Assembly (NCBI GenBank): GCA_020722945.1
Contig: DYJV01000033.1
Coordinates: 1-14,753, forward strand
DNA length: 14,753 bases
Reading direction: 5' to 3'
Source: Candidatus Methylomirabilis sp.
Lineage (GTDB): Bacteria > DYJV01
Under the pieces are notes generated by a model, which saw nothing but the letters and a program-made list of their open reading frames with translations, was not told the origin of the DNA and searched no databases. Shown here one piece after another: positions 1 through 8,503 of this stretch; the stretch's first letter is position 1; every line of letters starts with the position of its first letter. The translations under genes were made by a program, and so were the position numbers.

Positions 1-28
1 TTAGTGTCTTTGTGCCTTTGCGAGAGAT
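1..28. repeat. Short tandem CAAAG-type repeat at the left edge
   Basis: On the minus strand this reads as imperfect 8-base units CGCAAAGG, CACAAAGA, CACTAA. The plus strand therefore carries TCTTTGTG followed by CCTTTGCG. It is richer in G and C than the surrounding A+T-rich DNA and codes for nothing visible. Motifs of this CGCAAAG/CACAAAG type recur as dispersed intergenic repeats in many bacterial genomes. Here only two to three units are visible and the window edge cuts off what lies to the left, so its full length is unknown. Confidence 0.45.
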
Positions 29-284
29 ATAATGTCTTTAGGAAAAAGAAAAATTTTTAGTGTAGATTATTAATGGCATGGATACGAAGAACCAAACATA
101 ACCTTTAGCTGAAAAAGGTGCCACAGTAGCTATAAAGAAGCCAATAATGGAAATTATAATGCTAAAAAAGTATCGTTGGAAGTAGCGTAAGTAGCTGTAA
201 TAAGAAAAAATTCATAATTGGTCTTTACAAAAGGAGTTATTATAGTCTATATTTTTGAGTCAATTATATTTCCTTGATAAATTA
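29..284. other. Intergenic region with a possible decayed hydrophobic ORF
   Basis: No intact gene is visible downstream of gmhA. On the minus strand, an ATG at 215 opens a hydrophobic frame beginning MNFFLLQLLTLLPTI that hits a TAG right after a run of six T. Shifting by one base in that run continues into an open frame (containing GFFIATVAPFSAKGYVWFF) that ends at a TAA at 38-40. Upstream on the same strand there are TATAAT (244..239) and TTGACT (263..258), but they are only 13 bases apart, shorter than a normal promoter spacer. There is no clear ribosome binding site. This could be a remnant of a small membrane protein gene or simply chance in A+T-rich DNA. Confidence 0.25.
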
Positions 285-857
285 TCAATTTGTCCCAAAA
301 ATACTCTTCTCAACTATCTCACATATAATATGGATTATAGTTATATGTGCCTCTTGTATCCTTGGAGTGCAGTCACTCCTAACAATAAGAGATATATCTG
401 AGAAATTTTTGGCATCACCACCATCTTTTCCAAGAATGGCAATATTGATTAACCCTTTGATTTTGGCAGCTTTGAAACCATTGATAATATTTTTTGAATT
501 ACCAGATGTTGATAATCCGATAAGGACATCACCATTAATCCCTATCCCTTCAATTTGTTTTTTAAAAACATCATCAAATGAGTAATCATTCCCAATACAT
601 GTCAAAACAGATGTATCACTACTCAAAGATATTGCAGGAAGTGGTGAGCGTTCGAGAAGAAACCTATTGATAAACTCTCCTGCAAAATGTTGTGCGTCAG
701 CTGCACTCCCACCATTTCCCATAATAAGAATTTTTTTGCCATTTTTGATTGCAGTAGTAATTAGCTGTATAGCATCTTGAAGATTATGAAGGAACTGATT
801 ATCTTTTATCAGCTTTTCCTTAACTTTTATGCTATCTGAAAGAATTTTTTTTATCAT
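285..857 (-). CDS. gmhA: Phosphoheptose isomerase (sedoheptulose 7-phosphate isomerase)
   Basis: Cytoplasmic enzyme that converts D-sedoheptulose 7-phosphate to D-glycero-D-manno-heptose 7-phosphate, the first step toward ADP-heptose for the LPS inner core. The 190-residue length matches GmhA (about 192 in E. coli). The SIS-domain signature GNGGSAADAQHFAGEF lies at about 47-62 and the phosphate-binding STSGNS at 116-121. H57, E61, Q168 and H176 fit the zinc/catalytic residues known for the family. The start ATG has GAGG eight bases upstream. It is the last gene of the waaA-lpxK-pfkA-gmhA operon, 26 bases after pfkA. That it makes heptose for LPS is supported by the neighbours WaaA and LpxK. 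No other heptose-pathway gene (hldE, gmhB, hldD) is in the window. Confidence 0.95.
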   Translation of the reverse strand: MIKKILSDSIKVKEKLIKDNQFLHNLQDAIQLITTAIKNGKKILIMGNGGSAADAQHFAGEFINRFLLERSPLPAISLSSDTSVLTCIGNDYSFDDVFKKQIEGIGINGDVLIGLSTSGNSKNIINGFKAAKIKGLINIAILGKDGGDAKNFSDISLIVRSDCTPRIQEAHITIIHIICEIVEKSIFGTN

Positions 858-883
858 TGGGGAATCCTCATCTATATAAAGTT

Positions 884-1840
884 TTAAACTAAAAATTTTG
901 CAAGCTGTAATAATTTGAAATCGAGTAATTTCTTTGTGGCTAACACAGCATCAAAAGGCATTAATTCTATCTTTCCATCCCATAATCCTGTCATTTCACC
1001 ACTCCTATTATTCATAAGTGCTTCTACTGCTGCTCTACCAAATCTACTTGAAAGTATCCTATCAAAAACAGAGGTGTTGCCACCACGTTGATAGTGTCCT
1101 AATACAGTTATTCTTGTTTCATAGCCTATCTTACTTTGAAGTTTTCTCTGTATCTCATAGGCACTTGAAGCACCCTCTGCAACTAATATTATGCTGTTTC
1201 TCTTCCCATCTCTGAATCTTTTGTATAACATATCCCCTATTTTATCAAGATCGTATTGAAACTCAGGGATAATAACAGCTTCTGCACCACTTGCTATCCC
1301 TGCAGCTAAAGCAAGATATCCACAATGCCTCCCCATTACTTCTATTATAAAAGCCCTCTCATGAGATGAAGCAGTATCTTTTATGCAGTCAATAGCGTTT
1401 GTTATTATGTTTAGAGAAGTGTCAACACCTATTGCCATATCTGTGCCATAAATATCGTTATCAATAGTAGCTGGTATTCCAATAACTTTTATCCCATTTT
1501 TATGGAGAATATTAGCTCCAGTAAGAGAACCATCACCACCAACAACTATAAGTCCATCAATTTGATGTTTCTTTAAAATTTCTATTGCTTTATGCTGACC
1601 TTTTTCAGTTTTAAACTCTTCACATCTTGATGAGAGTAAAATTGTCCCACCCCTTTGCAAAATGTTACTTACACTTTTTGATTCGAGATTTATAAAATCT
1701 TCATCGAGAATCCCTGAATAACCTCTCATTACTCCAAGAATCTCGAGCCCGGCATTTAGTGCATATCTTGTAGCTGCTCTAACGCAGGCATTCATCCCTG
1801 AGGAGTCTCCTCCACTTGTTAGTATGGCAATTTTTTTCAT
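884..1840 (-). CDS. pfkA: ATP-dependent 6-phosphofructokinase
   Basis: Phosphorylates fructose 6-phosphate to fructose 1,6-bisphosphate in glycolysis; cytoplasmic, normally a homotetramer. At 318 residues it is the size of bacterial PfkA (320 in E. coli). It has the N-terminal nucleotide-binding motif GGDSSGMNA (10-18), GGDGS (101-105), PATIDNDI (123-130, with D127 at the catalytic base position) and MGRHCGYLA (169-177). Gly104 and a small residue (Ala124) rather than Asp/Lys at these two positions indicate ATP rather than pyrophosphate as phosphoryl donor, following the known family rule. GGDSSG replaces the commoner GGDAPG. Its ATG overlaps the lpxK stop as ATGA, and an AAGGGGG ribosome binding site lies in the end of lpxK. 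Its position between LPS genes is unusual for a glycolytic gene; translational coupling to lpxK is likely. Confidence 0.93.
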   Translation of the reverse strand: MKKIAILTSGGDSSGMNACVRAATRYALNAGLEILGVMRGYSGILDEDFINLESKSVSNILQRGGTILLSSRCEEFKTEKGQHKAIEILKKHQIDGLIVVGGDGSLTGANILHKNGIKVIGIPATIDNDIYGTDMAIGVDTSLNIITNAIDCIKDTASSHERAFIIEVMGRHCGYLALAAGIASGAEAVIIPEFQYDLDKIGDMLYKRFRDGKRNSIILVAEGASSAYEIQRKLQSKIGYETRITVLGHYQRGGNTSVFDRILSSRFGRAAVEALMNNRSGEMTGLWDGKIELMPFDAVLATKKLLDFKLLQLAKFLV

Positions 1841-2832
1841 CCTGATACCCCCTTATCAAATATAGAAAAAATTTTAAATTTGTAATCTATATTTAGAACA
1901 AAAATATTGTTTCTGAAATTTTTGGTATCTATTTTTACAAAATCTTTAGATGTTGTAATAATAGGAAGAGTGTCACTATCTATTTTTTTATAATCTTTAT
2001 CTTTTAAAACATAGTGGTCGGGAAAAAAAAATTTCTTCTTTATTAATAACCCAGTATCTAACAATACCTTTTCAAAGTATTGTGGTTTACCTATTCCGCA
2101 GAAGATAATGCACTCTTTATCTTTAAAAAAATCGTTTTTCAGAATTTCACCTGTTTTGCAATCTAAAAAACCTTTTACTACTATATCTGTTAAAAAGATA
2201 CTCCTGTTTATTTTGTTTTGTAAAGATATTAATTTTCTATAAATTTTTTGATAGTCATATATTTTGGTAATAACAATAGTGTCTGCTCTTTTAGCATGTG
2301 AGAGAGGTTCTCTAAATCTTCCAGCAGGTGGAAGATAAATATCTTTTTCAAGCTCATCTTGAGTAATAATAAGGATATCTTTGTCTCGCCTTAATCTTAG
2401 ATGTTGAAATCCATCATCAAGTATAAGGAAATCGGGATTGAAGTTATCTTTTATATATTTTGTTGCTGAGACTCTATCCTTTGATACTACAACAGGTGAA
2501 GTTATCTCTTTTGCTATTAAAATTGCTTCATCTCCAGCTTCAGTTGGGTCAGATAAAAAATTTACTCCATCATGGACAACTACCAATGGTTTACGGCTGC
2601 GTCTTTTGTAACCTCTAAGCAAAACAGCTACTTTAAAACCTTTTCTTTTCAAATTTTCAGCTATTTTAATTGTAATAGGTGTTTTCCCTGTCCCCCCAAA
2701 AGATAAGTTCCCAACAGAGATTATTTTGAGATTCTCAATTTTGAAAGATTTAAAGATTCCTGTAAAATAGAGTAAGTTTCTTGTTTTGACAAAAAATAGA
2801 AATATGTATGATAATAATTTTATGATAGACAT
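1837..2832 (-). CDS. lpxK: Tetraacyldisaccharide 4'-kinase (lipid A 4'-kinase)
   Basis: Inner-membrane-associated kinase that phosphorylates the 4' position of the tetraacyl disaccharide 1-phosphate to give lipid IVA, the Kdo acceptor. The N-terminus (about 1-30) is hydrophobic, fitting the membrane-binding helix of the family. The P-loop VGNLSFGGTGKTP is at 40-52, LDDGFQH at 138-144 and the family block PAGRFREP at 169-176. Length 331 is normal. The start overlaps the end of waaA by 13 bases and the upstream sequence has only a weak AGAAGA, so translation is probably coupled to waaA. The stop overlaps the pfkA start by four bases. Adjacency to WaaA, which acts on the LpxK product, strongly supports the call. 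Confidence 0.95.
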   Translation of the reverse strand: MSIIKLLSYIFLFFVKTRNLLYFTGIFKSFKIENLKIISVGNLSFGGTGKTPITIKIAENLKRKGFKVAVLLRGYKRRSRKPLVVVHDGVNFLSDPTEAGDEAILIAKEITSPVVVSKDRVSATKYIKDNFNPDFLILDDGFQHLRLRRDKDILIITQDELEKDIYLPPAGRFREPLSHAKRADTIVITKIYDYQKIYRKLISLQNKINRSIFLTDIVVKGFLDCKTGEILKNDFFKDKECIIFCGIGKPQYFEKVLLDTGLLIKKKFFFPDHYVLKDKDYKKIDSDTLPIITTSKDFVKIDTKNFRNNIFVLNIDYKFKIFSIFDKGVSG

Positions 2833-4079
2833 TCTTCTATGTATTTTAAGGTCATCTGCAAAGCACCTTTGTTATTTTCTAACACCTCAAATCCCTTCTG
2901 TGCAACAGTTAATGAATACTCTTTGTTACCTATTAACTTTATGATCTCACTCTCCAACTCCTCTTTTGATGAAACAAAGATGACTCCACCATTACTCTCA
3001 AGGATAGAGTAGATCTCTCTAAAATTAAAGATATTTTTACCTGAAATAACAGGTTTTTTGAAATAAACTGCTTCAAGGGGATTATGCCCGCCCCGTAGAA
3101 TTAGGCTGCCACCCACAAAACAGATATCTGAGATAGAGTATGCTTTGACAAGATAACCGATCTTATCGAGTATTAATATTTTTGAATCTCTTTTAAAATT
3201 GGATTCACTTAATAAAGAGTAAGTAAAGTTATGAGAATGCAGGAGATCTTCTATATCTTTGACTCTATCAATGTGTCTTGGAGCAAGTAATAAGATTAAA
3301 TTCTGATAATTTTTGAGGAGATTTTTAAAAACTTCAATAATTATAAGCTCCTCCCCCTCATGAGTGGAACCCGCTGTTAATATTGTATGATCTTTTATCT
3401 GAAGTAAATCAAACTCTTCTAATACAGAATATGGGTCAATGTTAAAATTTAGGTCAAATTTTATATTTTTAGTAAGTATGACCCGCTTTTTATCAACATT
3501 TAGATCAAGAAGTCTCTGTTGTGTAATTTTATTCTGGCATAAAAAATATGTTGCACTATTTAATACATTTTTGAAAAAGAATTTATATTTGGAGTAAGAT
3601 TTAAAAGAGTTGTCAGATACTCTGCAATTAAAAACTATAAGTGGAATATTCATCTTCTTGGCATAATAAAATACATTGGGCCAAAACTCTGTCTCTGCAA
3701 TAAGTATAATTGTAGGTTTTACTATCTTATAGAATCTTTTTATTATAAAAGATATATCAAATGGAATAAATGTAACAAAATCAAAGTTTTTTGAATTAAC
3801 AGCATTCTCATAACCGGAGTAAGTCATTGTTGTTATCAAAATTTTTCCTTTTAGATTTTTGGCGACTATCCCTGCTATATTTACCTCGCCTACTGATGAT
3901 GCATGTATCCATATAAGATTAGATGTTTCTCTGATTTTCTGAGTAAAATCTTTAGAATATAGGAGTATTCTATCTCTAAAACCTATTTTAAGATTCTTAT
4001 TTCCTAAAATCTTTATAATAAGTAGTGGGGAAACTGTAACAGCAGCAATTATGAGGATTAGATTATAAATTTGAAACAT
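2820..4079 (-). CDS. waaA: 3-deoxy-D-manno-octulosonic acid (Kdo) transferase
   Basis: GT30-family inner-membrane glycosyltransferase that moves Kdo from CMP-Kdo to lipid IVA. The 419 residues match the family. Residues 1-25 form a hydrophobic N-terminal anchor. The segment WIHASSVGE (57-65) carries the conserved glutamate (E65) known as catalytic in the family; ETEFWPN (129-135), AGSTHEGEE (236-244), APRH (266-269) and the sugar-nucleotide site GGSLILRGGHNPLEA (323-337) follow. It is the first gene of the minus-strand LPS operon and is divergent from mreB across a 270-base control region. The start has a purine-rich AGAGAGAAG just upstream. The sequence does not show how many Kdo residues it adds (mono-, bi- or trifunctional). 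Confidence 0.95.
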   Translation of the reverse strand: MFQIYNLILIIAAVTVSPLLIIKILGNKNLKIGFRDRILLYSKDFTQKIRETSNLIWIHASSVGEVNIAGIVAKNLKGKILITTMTYSGYENAVNSKNFDFVTFIPFDISFIIKRFYKIVKPTIILIAETEFWPNVFYYAKKMNIPLIVFNCRVSDNSFKSYSKYKFFFKNVLNSATYFLCQNKITQQRLLDLNVDKKRVILTKNIKFDLNFNIDPYSVLEEFDLLQIKDHTILTAGSTHEGEELIIIEVFKNLLKNYQNLILLLAPRHIDRVKDIEDLLHSHNFTYSLLSESNFKRDSKILILDKIGYLVKAYSISDICFVGGSLILRGGHNPLEAVYFKKPVISGKNIFNFREIYSILESNGGVIFVSSKEELESEIIKLIGNKEYSLTVAQKGFEVLENNKGALQMTLKYIEECLS

Positions 4080-4126
4080 ACTTCTCTCTAATATAAAATT
4101 AAAATTTTTTCAAATTTAAATAATTG

Positions 4127-4146
4127 CATTAAAAAAATTTTTAATG
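4127..4146. repeat. 20-base A+T-rich palindrome in the waaA-mreB spacer
   Basis: CATTAAAAA, a two-base AA centre, then TTTTTAATG: perfect 9-base arms. It lies 47 bases upstream of the waaA start and about 200 bases upstream of mreB. It could be a regulator-binding site or a curved A-tract/UP-like element. In sequence this rich in A and T, a chance dyad of this size is also plausible. Confidence 0.4.
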
Positions 4147-4325
4147 TATAAAAACAAGATTAAGATAAACAGGGACTAAATTATATTCTTATTTTTAAGA
4201 GCATTTTAGATTTTCACAATATCTTCGAGGAGAGGTAACTTCTTTCTGAATTTTTACTCTTTTTCCTGTTAAAAATCTTAAATAAAGTTTATTATATGTT
4301 TATGACTATTTATTTATATTTCTAA

Positions 4326-5386
<1,061 letters not shown>

Positions 5387-5387
<1 letters not shown>

Positions 5388-6175
5388 TGAACAGTAAAAA
5401 TTACCTCCTGATATTTCTATTCTTTCTCAATTTATCAATATTTTTATCAAGTTCATTTCTTCATCTCAGGATAACTATTGGAGATTCCCTACTATACTCT
5501 ATAAGTAAGCCATTTCTCCTAATAAACAACCATATCTTACAGCTTTATGATGAAGTAAGATTTAAAATAGATGTATTTAGAGAGAGTGAGAAGCGGATAA
5601 AGAGTTTGGAAGATGAGTATAAAGTTTTAAAGGAGCGTGTAAGGAGTATGGAGCAGATTCAGCTTGAGAATAAAGAGCTCAAAGAGTATCTTCTCCTTAA
5701 CGAGTTTTACACCTCCGAAAAAATTTCTGCAAAGGTAATAGGTGGAAGCAGCAGCATATATCAGTCAACAGTTGTATTAGATAAAGGTAAAAATGACAAT
5801 ATCAACAATGGTTCAGGGATTATTAATATTGACGGGGTTGTTGGGCAGATAATAAATACATATCCGACCTCTTCAAATGCAATATTATTGACTGACCCAA
5901 GGTTCAAAATTGATGTGGAGCTTCTCTCTTCAGGACAGAAGGGACTTCTTGTAGGGAACAATGATAACTGCATAGTAAAATATCTACCCATTGACAAATC
6001 TTACGTTGCTGGGGAGATGGTGTTTACATCTGGGTTTAATGATATATTCCCCAAAGGTATCCCGGTAGGATATGTATCCGAAATTGTGGATGATAAGCTT
6101 TATAAATCTGTAATAGTTTTACCTTTTATTAAAAAATACTCTTTGAATATTGTTTCAATAATAAAAAATAGATGA
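5387..6175 (+). CDS. mreC: Rod shape-determining protein MreC
   Basis: Bitopic inner-membrane protein whose periplasmic domain activates PBP2 and the Rod complex. From the ATG at 5387 it is 262 residues: one transmembrane helix (about 6-27), a charged coiled coil (about 58-105), then the double beta-barrel domain. Family-like blocks include VVLDKGKNDNINNGSGIIN near the start of that domain, GLLVGNN, and GFNDIFPKGIPVGYV near the end. The ATG overlaps the mreB stop as TGATG; a TTG three bases earlier (5384) is in frame but less likely. There is no good ribosome binding site, so translation is probably coupled to mreB. The stop overlaps the mreD start as ATGA. Confidence 0.95.
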
Positions 6176-6693
6176 ATACTTATCTTTTTAAAACTATCTT
6201 TTTTCTTGTAGTTACTTCGATTATAATAATAATTTTTCAGCATACTTTATTTAGTCTTCAGTTTTTTAACAGTATAAAACCTGAATTTTTTACTCTCCTT
6301 GTGCTCAATTACTCTTTTTATGAAGCAGAAAAAACAAGAGGTTATCTTCTTGCATCATTTGTAGGATTTATCGAAGATATCTTTACTAACCAAATTTTTG
6401 GGTTAAATATCTTTTTTAAGTCTCTCCTTTTCTTGTTTATATACTCACTAAAAAACAAAATTTATATCAAGAGTCTCTTTTTAAAATCTTTTCTTGGAAT
6501 ATTGATAAACATATCTGAGATATATGCTATATATATTTTATCAAATATCTTCCAGTTTTCCTACACTAATTCACTTACCGAAAATTTTATAAACTATCTT
6601 ATCCTAAATATCATAGTTACCCCTATTTTCATATTTTTTATAGACAGTATCCAATCCAAATATATAAATAATTTCAATGAAAATAAAAACTGA
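6172..6693 (+). CDS. mreD: Rod shape-determining protein MreD
   Basis: Small polytopic inner-membrane protein of the Rod elongation complex. The 173 residues are very hydrophobic and suggest five to six membrane segments (about 5-25, 37-50, 57-75, 80-95, 102-125, 140-160). The short motif GFIEDIF (65-71) followed by GLN resembles the moderately conserved acidic loop of MreD proteins. The rest is poorly conserved, so position between mreC and the PBP2 gene is a major part of the evidence. The start overlaps the mreC stop (ATGA) and the 3' end overlaps mrdA by 17 bases. Confidence 0.9.
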   Translation: MNTYLFKTIFFLVVTSIIIIIFQHTLFSLQFFNSIKPEFFTLLVLNYSFYEAEKTRGYLLASFVGFIEDIFTNQIFGLNIFFKSLLFLFIYSLKNKIYIKSLFLKSFLGILINISEIYAIYILSNIFQFSYTNSLTENFINYLILNIIVTPIFIFFIDSIQSKYINNFNENKN

Positions 6694-8500
6694 GAATATT
6701 TTTGCTAAAAGTAACAGATATTCAATAATTACAATATGTATCCTTCTGCTCATATTTATTATTATATTGAGGTTGATATTTCTCCAGATTTTATATGGTG
6801 ATTTCTACCTTATGCAGTCTGAAAGAAATATGATAAGGATAAAGAGGATACCCCCTTTAAGAGGGACAATCCTTGATGCTAATAAAAATATTTTAGCCAC
6901 TAATAAACCAGCATTCAGCCTTTATCTTAACAGAAAAGACTTAAAAGAGAATAAGATCACTATTGAGGAGATGATTGACACCCTCTCCTATCTTATAGAG
7001 CTGGATAAGGATAAAGCAAGAGCTACTATTGATAAATACAAAAAGTTTTCAGATGCACAGCCTATTAAAATATTATCAAACCTCAAATGGGAGCAGCTTG
7101 TAAAGATAGAAAGTTCTTCAGCTTTTTTGCCAGGGATATATGTTGATTTTGACCCTATAAGATACTATCTGCACGGAGATATAAATGCCCATATTTTAGG
7201 TTATGTATCAGAGGTTGATAAGAAAGAGTTAGAGCGTTTTGATGAGCTTGCACCTGGTGATTTTTCTGGTAAAACTGGGATAGAAGGTTTTTATAACAAA
7301 TTGCTTATTGGAAAAAGTGGTAAGAAGAGAGTTGTTGTAGATGCTCTTGGGAATGAGTTAAAAGTTACATCGACTGTGAATCCAGAAAATGGTAAAACTC
7401 TTATCCTTTCAATAGACAACGAACTGCAAAAATTTGCATACAATCTCCTTGATAATAAATCGGGGAGTATTATCGCTATTGATGTAAATACTGGAATGAT
7501 AAAATGTTTTGTATCTGCTCCATCTTTTGACCCAAATATTTTTTCAAAAGGGATAACATCTCAAGAGTGGAATATGCTCAACAGTGACAAATTAAAACCT
7601 CTTTCAAATAAAGGGATATCTGGGTTATACCCGCCGGGGTCAACTTTTAAAGTAATTACAGCTACTGCAGGGTTATCCTTAAAAATTATTTCACCATCTG
7701 ATTTGCTTTACTGCAGTGGGACATATACTCTTGGTAATGCAAAATACCGATGCTGGAAGAAAGAGGGGCATGGTGCAATAGGGATGATAAGAGCTATAAA
7801 GGAGTCGTGTGATGTTTATTTTTACGACCTTGGAAGCAGAGTTGGAATAACAGGAATATATGAAACAGGTTCAGAATTTGGACTCGGTTTTAAGACAGGG
7901 ATTGACCTTGTTGGAGAGAAAGAGGGACTCTTGCCCTCCAAAGCATGGAAGCAGAAACACCTCAAAACTAAATGGTATGCAGGGGAGACACCACCTATTG
8001 CAATAGGTCAAGGTTATACAACGGTTACCCCACTGCAGATGCTTATGGTGTATAGTGCTATTGCAAATGGTGGGATACTCTATGAGCCGAGGCTTGTAAG
8101 CACAATACTTGATAATCAGGGTAACATTATAGAAAATATAGAGCCTAAAATATTACGGAAATTAAAATTTAGTGATGAAGTGCTCAAAATAATTCAGACA
8201 GGATTAGACAAAGTTGTAAATGAGCAGGGTGGAACAGCTTACTCATCAAGGATTAAAGATTTCAAATATTCTGGGAAAACAGGGACGGCACAAGTGAGGA
8301 AATTAGGTGAACACCGTGAGAAAAATATAAATAAAATAGAGTATGAAGAGAGGGATCATGCTTGGTTTGTAGCTTATGCCCCTTCAGAAAACCCACAACT
8401 TGCGGTTGTTGTATTGGTAGAGCATGCTGGACATGGTGGTTCTGCTTCTGCACCATTGGCAAAAGAGATTATAAAAAAATATTTTAATATACAAGAGTAG
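6677..8500 (+). CDS. mrdA: Peptidoglycan D,D-transpeptidase PBP2 (class B penicillin-binding protein)
   Basis: Cross-links new peptidoglycan during lateral wall growth, working with the RodA glycosyltransferase. In the 607 residues a single N-terminal membrane anchor (about 16-38) is followed by the pedestal domain with RGTILDANKNILATN (62-76), then the transpeptidase domain. The active-site motifs are PGSTFK (320-325; nucleophile S322, K325), SCD (377-379) and KTG (534-536, in YSGKTGTAQ). IAIGQGYTTVTPLQ (441-454) is also typical. Two cysteines at 347 and 359 sit in the CSGTYTLG/CWKKEGHG region typical of PBP2; whether they pair is not shown. The ATG lies inside the end of mreD (17-base overlap) and rodA begins three bases after the stop, which fits a PBP2-RodA pair. 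Confidence 0.96.
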   Translation: MKIKTENIFAKSNRYSIITICILLLIFIIILRLIFLQILYGDFYLMQSERNMIRIKRIPPLRGTILDANKNILATNKPAFSLYLNRKDLKENKITIEEMIDTLSYLIELDKDKARATIDKYKKFSDAQPIKILSNLKWEQLVKIESSSAFLPGIYVDFDPIRYYLHGDINAHILGYVSEVDKKELERFDELAPGDFSGKTGIEGFYNKLLIGKSGKKRVVVDALGNELKVTSTVNPENGKTLILSIDNELQKFAYNLLDNKSGSIIAIDVNTGMIKCFVSAPSFDPNIFSKGITSQEWNMLNSDKLKPLSNKGISGLYPPGSTFKVITATAGLSLKIISPSDLLYCSGTYTLGNAKYRCWKKEGHGAIGMIRAIKESCDVYFYDLGSRVGITGIYETGSEFGLGFKTGIDLVGEKEGLLPSKAWKQKHLKTKWYAGETPPIAIGQGYTTVTPLQMLMVYSAIANGGILYEPRLVSTILDNQGNIIENIEPKILRKLKFSDEVLKIIQTGLDKVVNEQGGTAYSSRIKDFKYSGKTGTAQVRKLGEHREKNINKIEYEERDHAWFVAYAPSENPQLAVVVLVEHAGHGGSASAPLAKEIIKKYFNIQE

Positions 8501-8503
8501 AAG

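Noticed and set aside
274-288. TTGATAAATTATCAA palindrome at the gmhA stop codon as a terminator
   Set aside because: A one-base centre leaves almost no loop, the stem is A+T only, and no T-run follows.
274-585. 103-residue plus-strand frame opposite gmhA
   Set aside because: It lies antisense to the conserved 3' half of gmhA, has no ribosome binding site and no recognisable motif.
4269-4295. TTAAAA/TATTAT as the mreB promoter
   Set aside because: The 15-base spacer and poor -35 make it no better than many other A+T-rich combinations in the same region.
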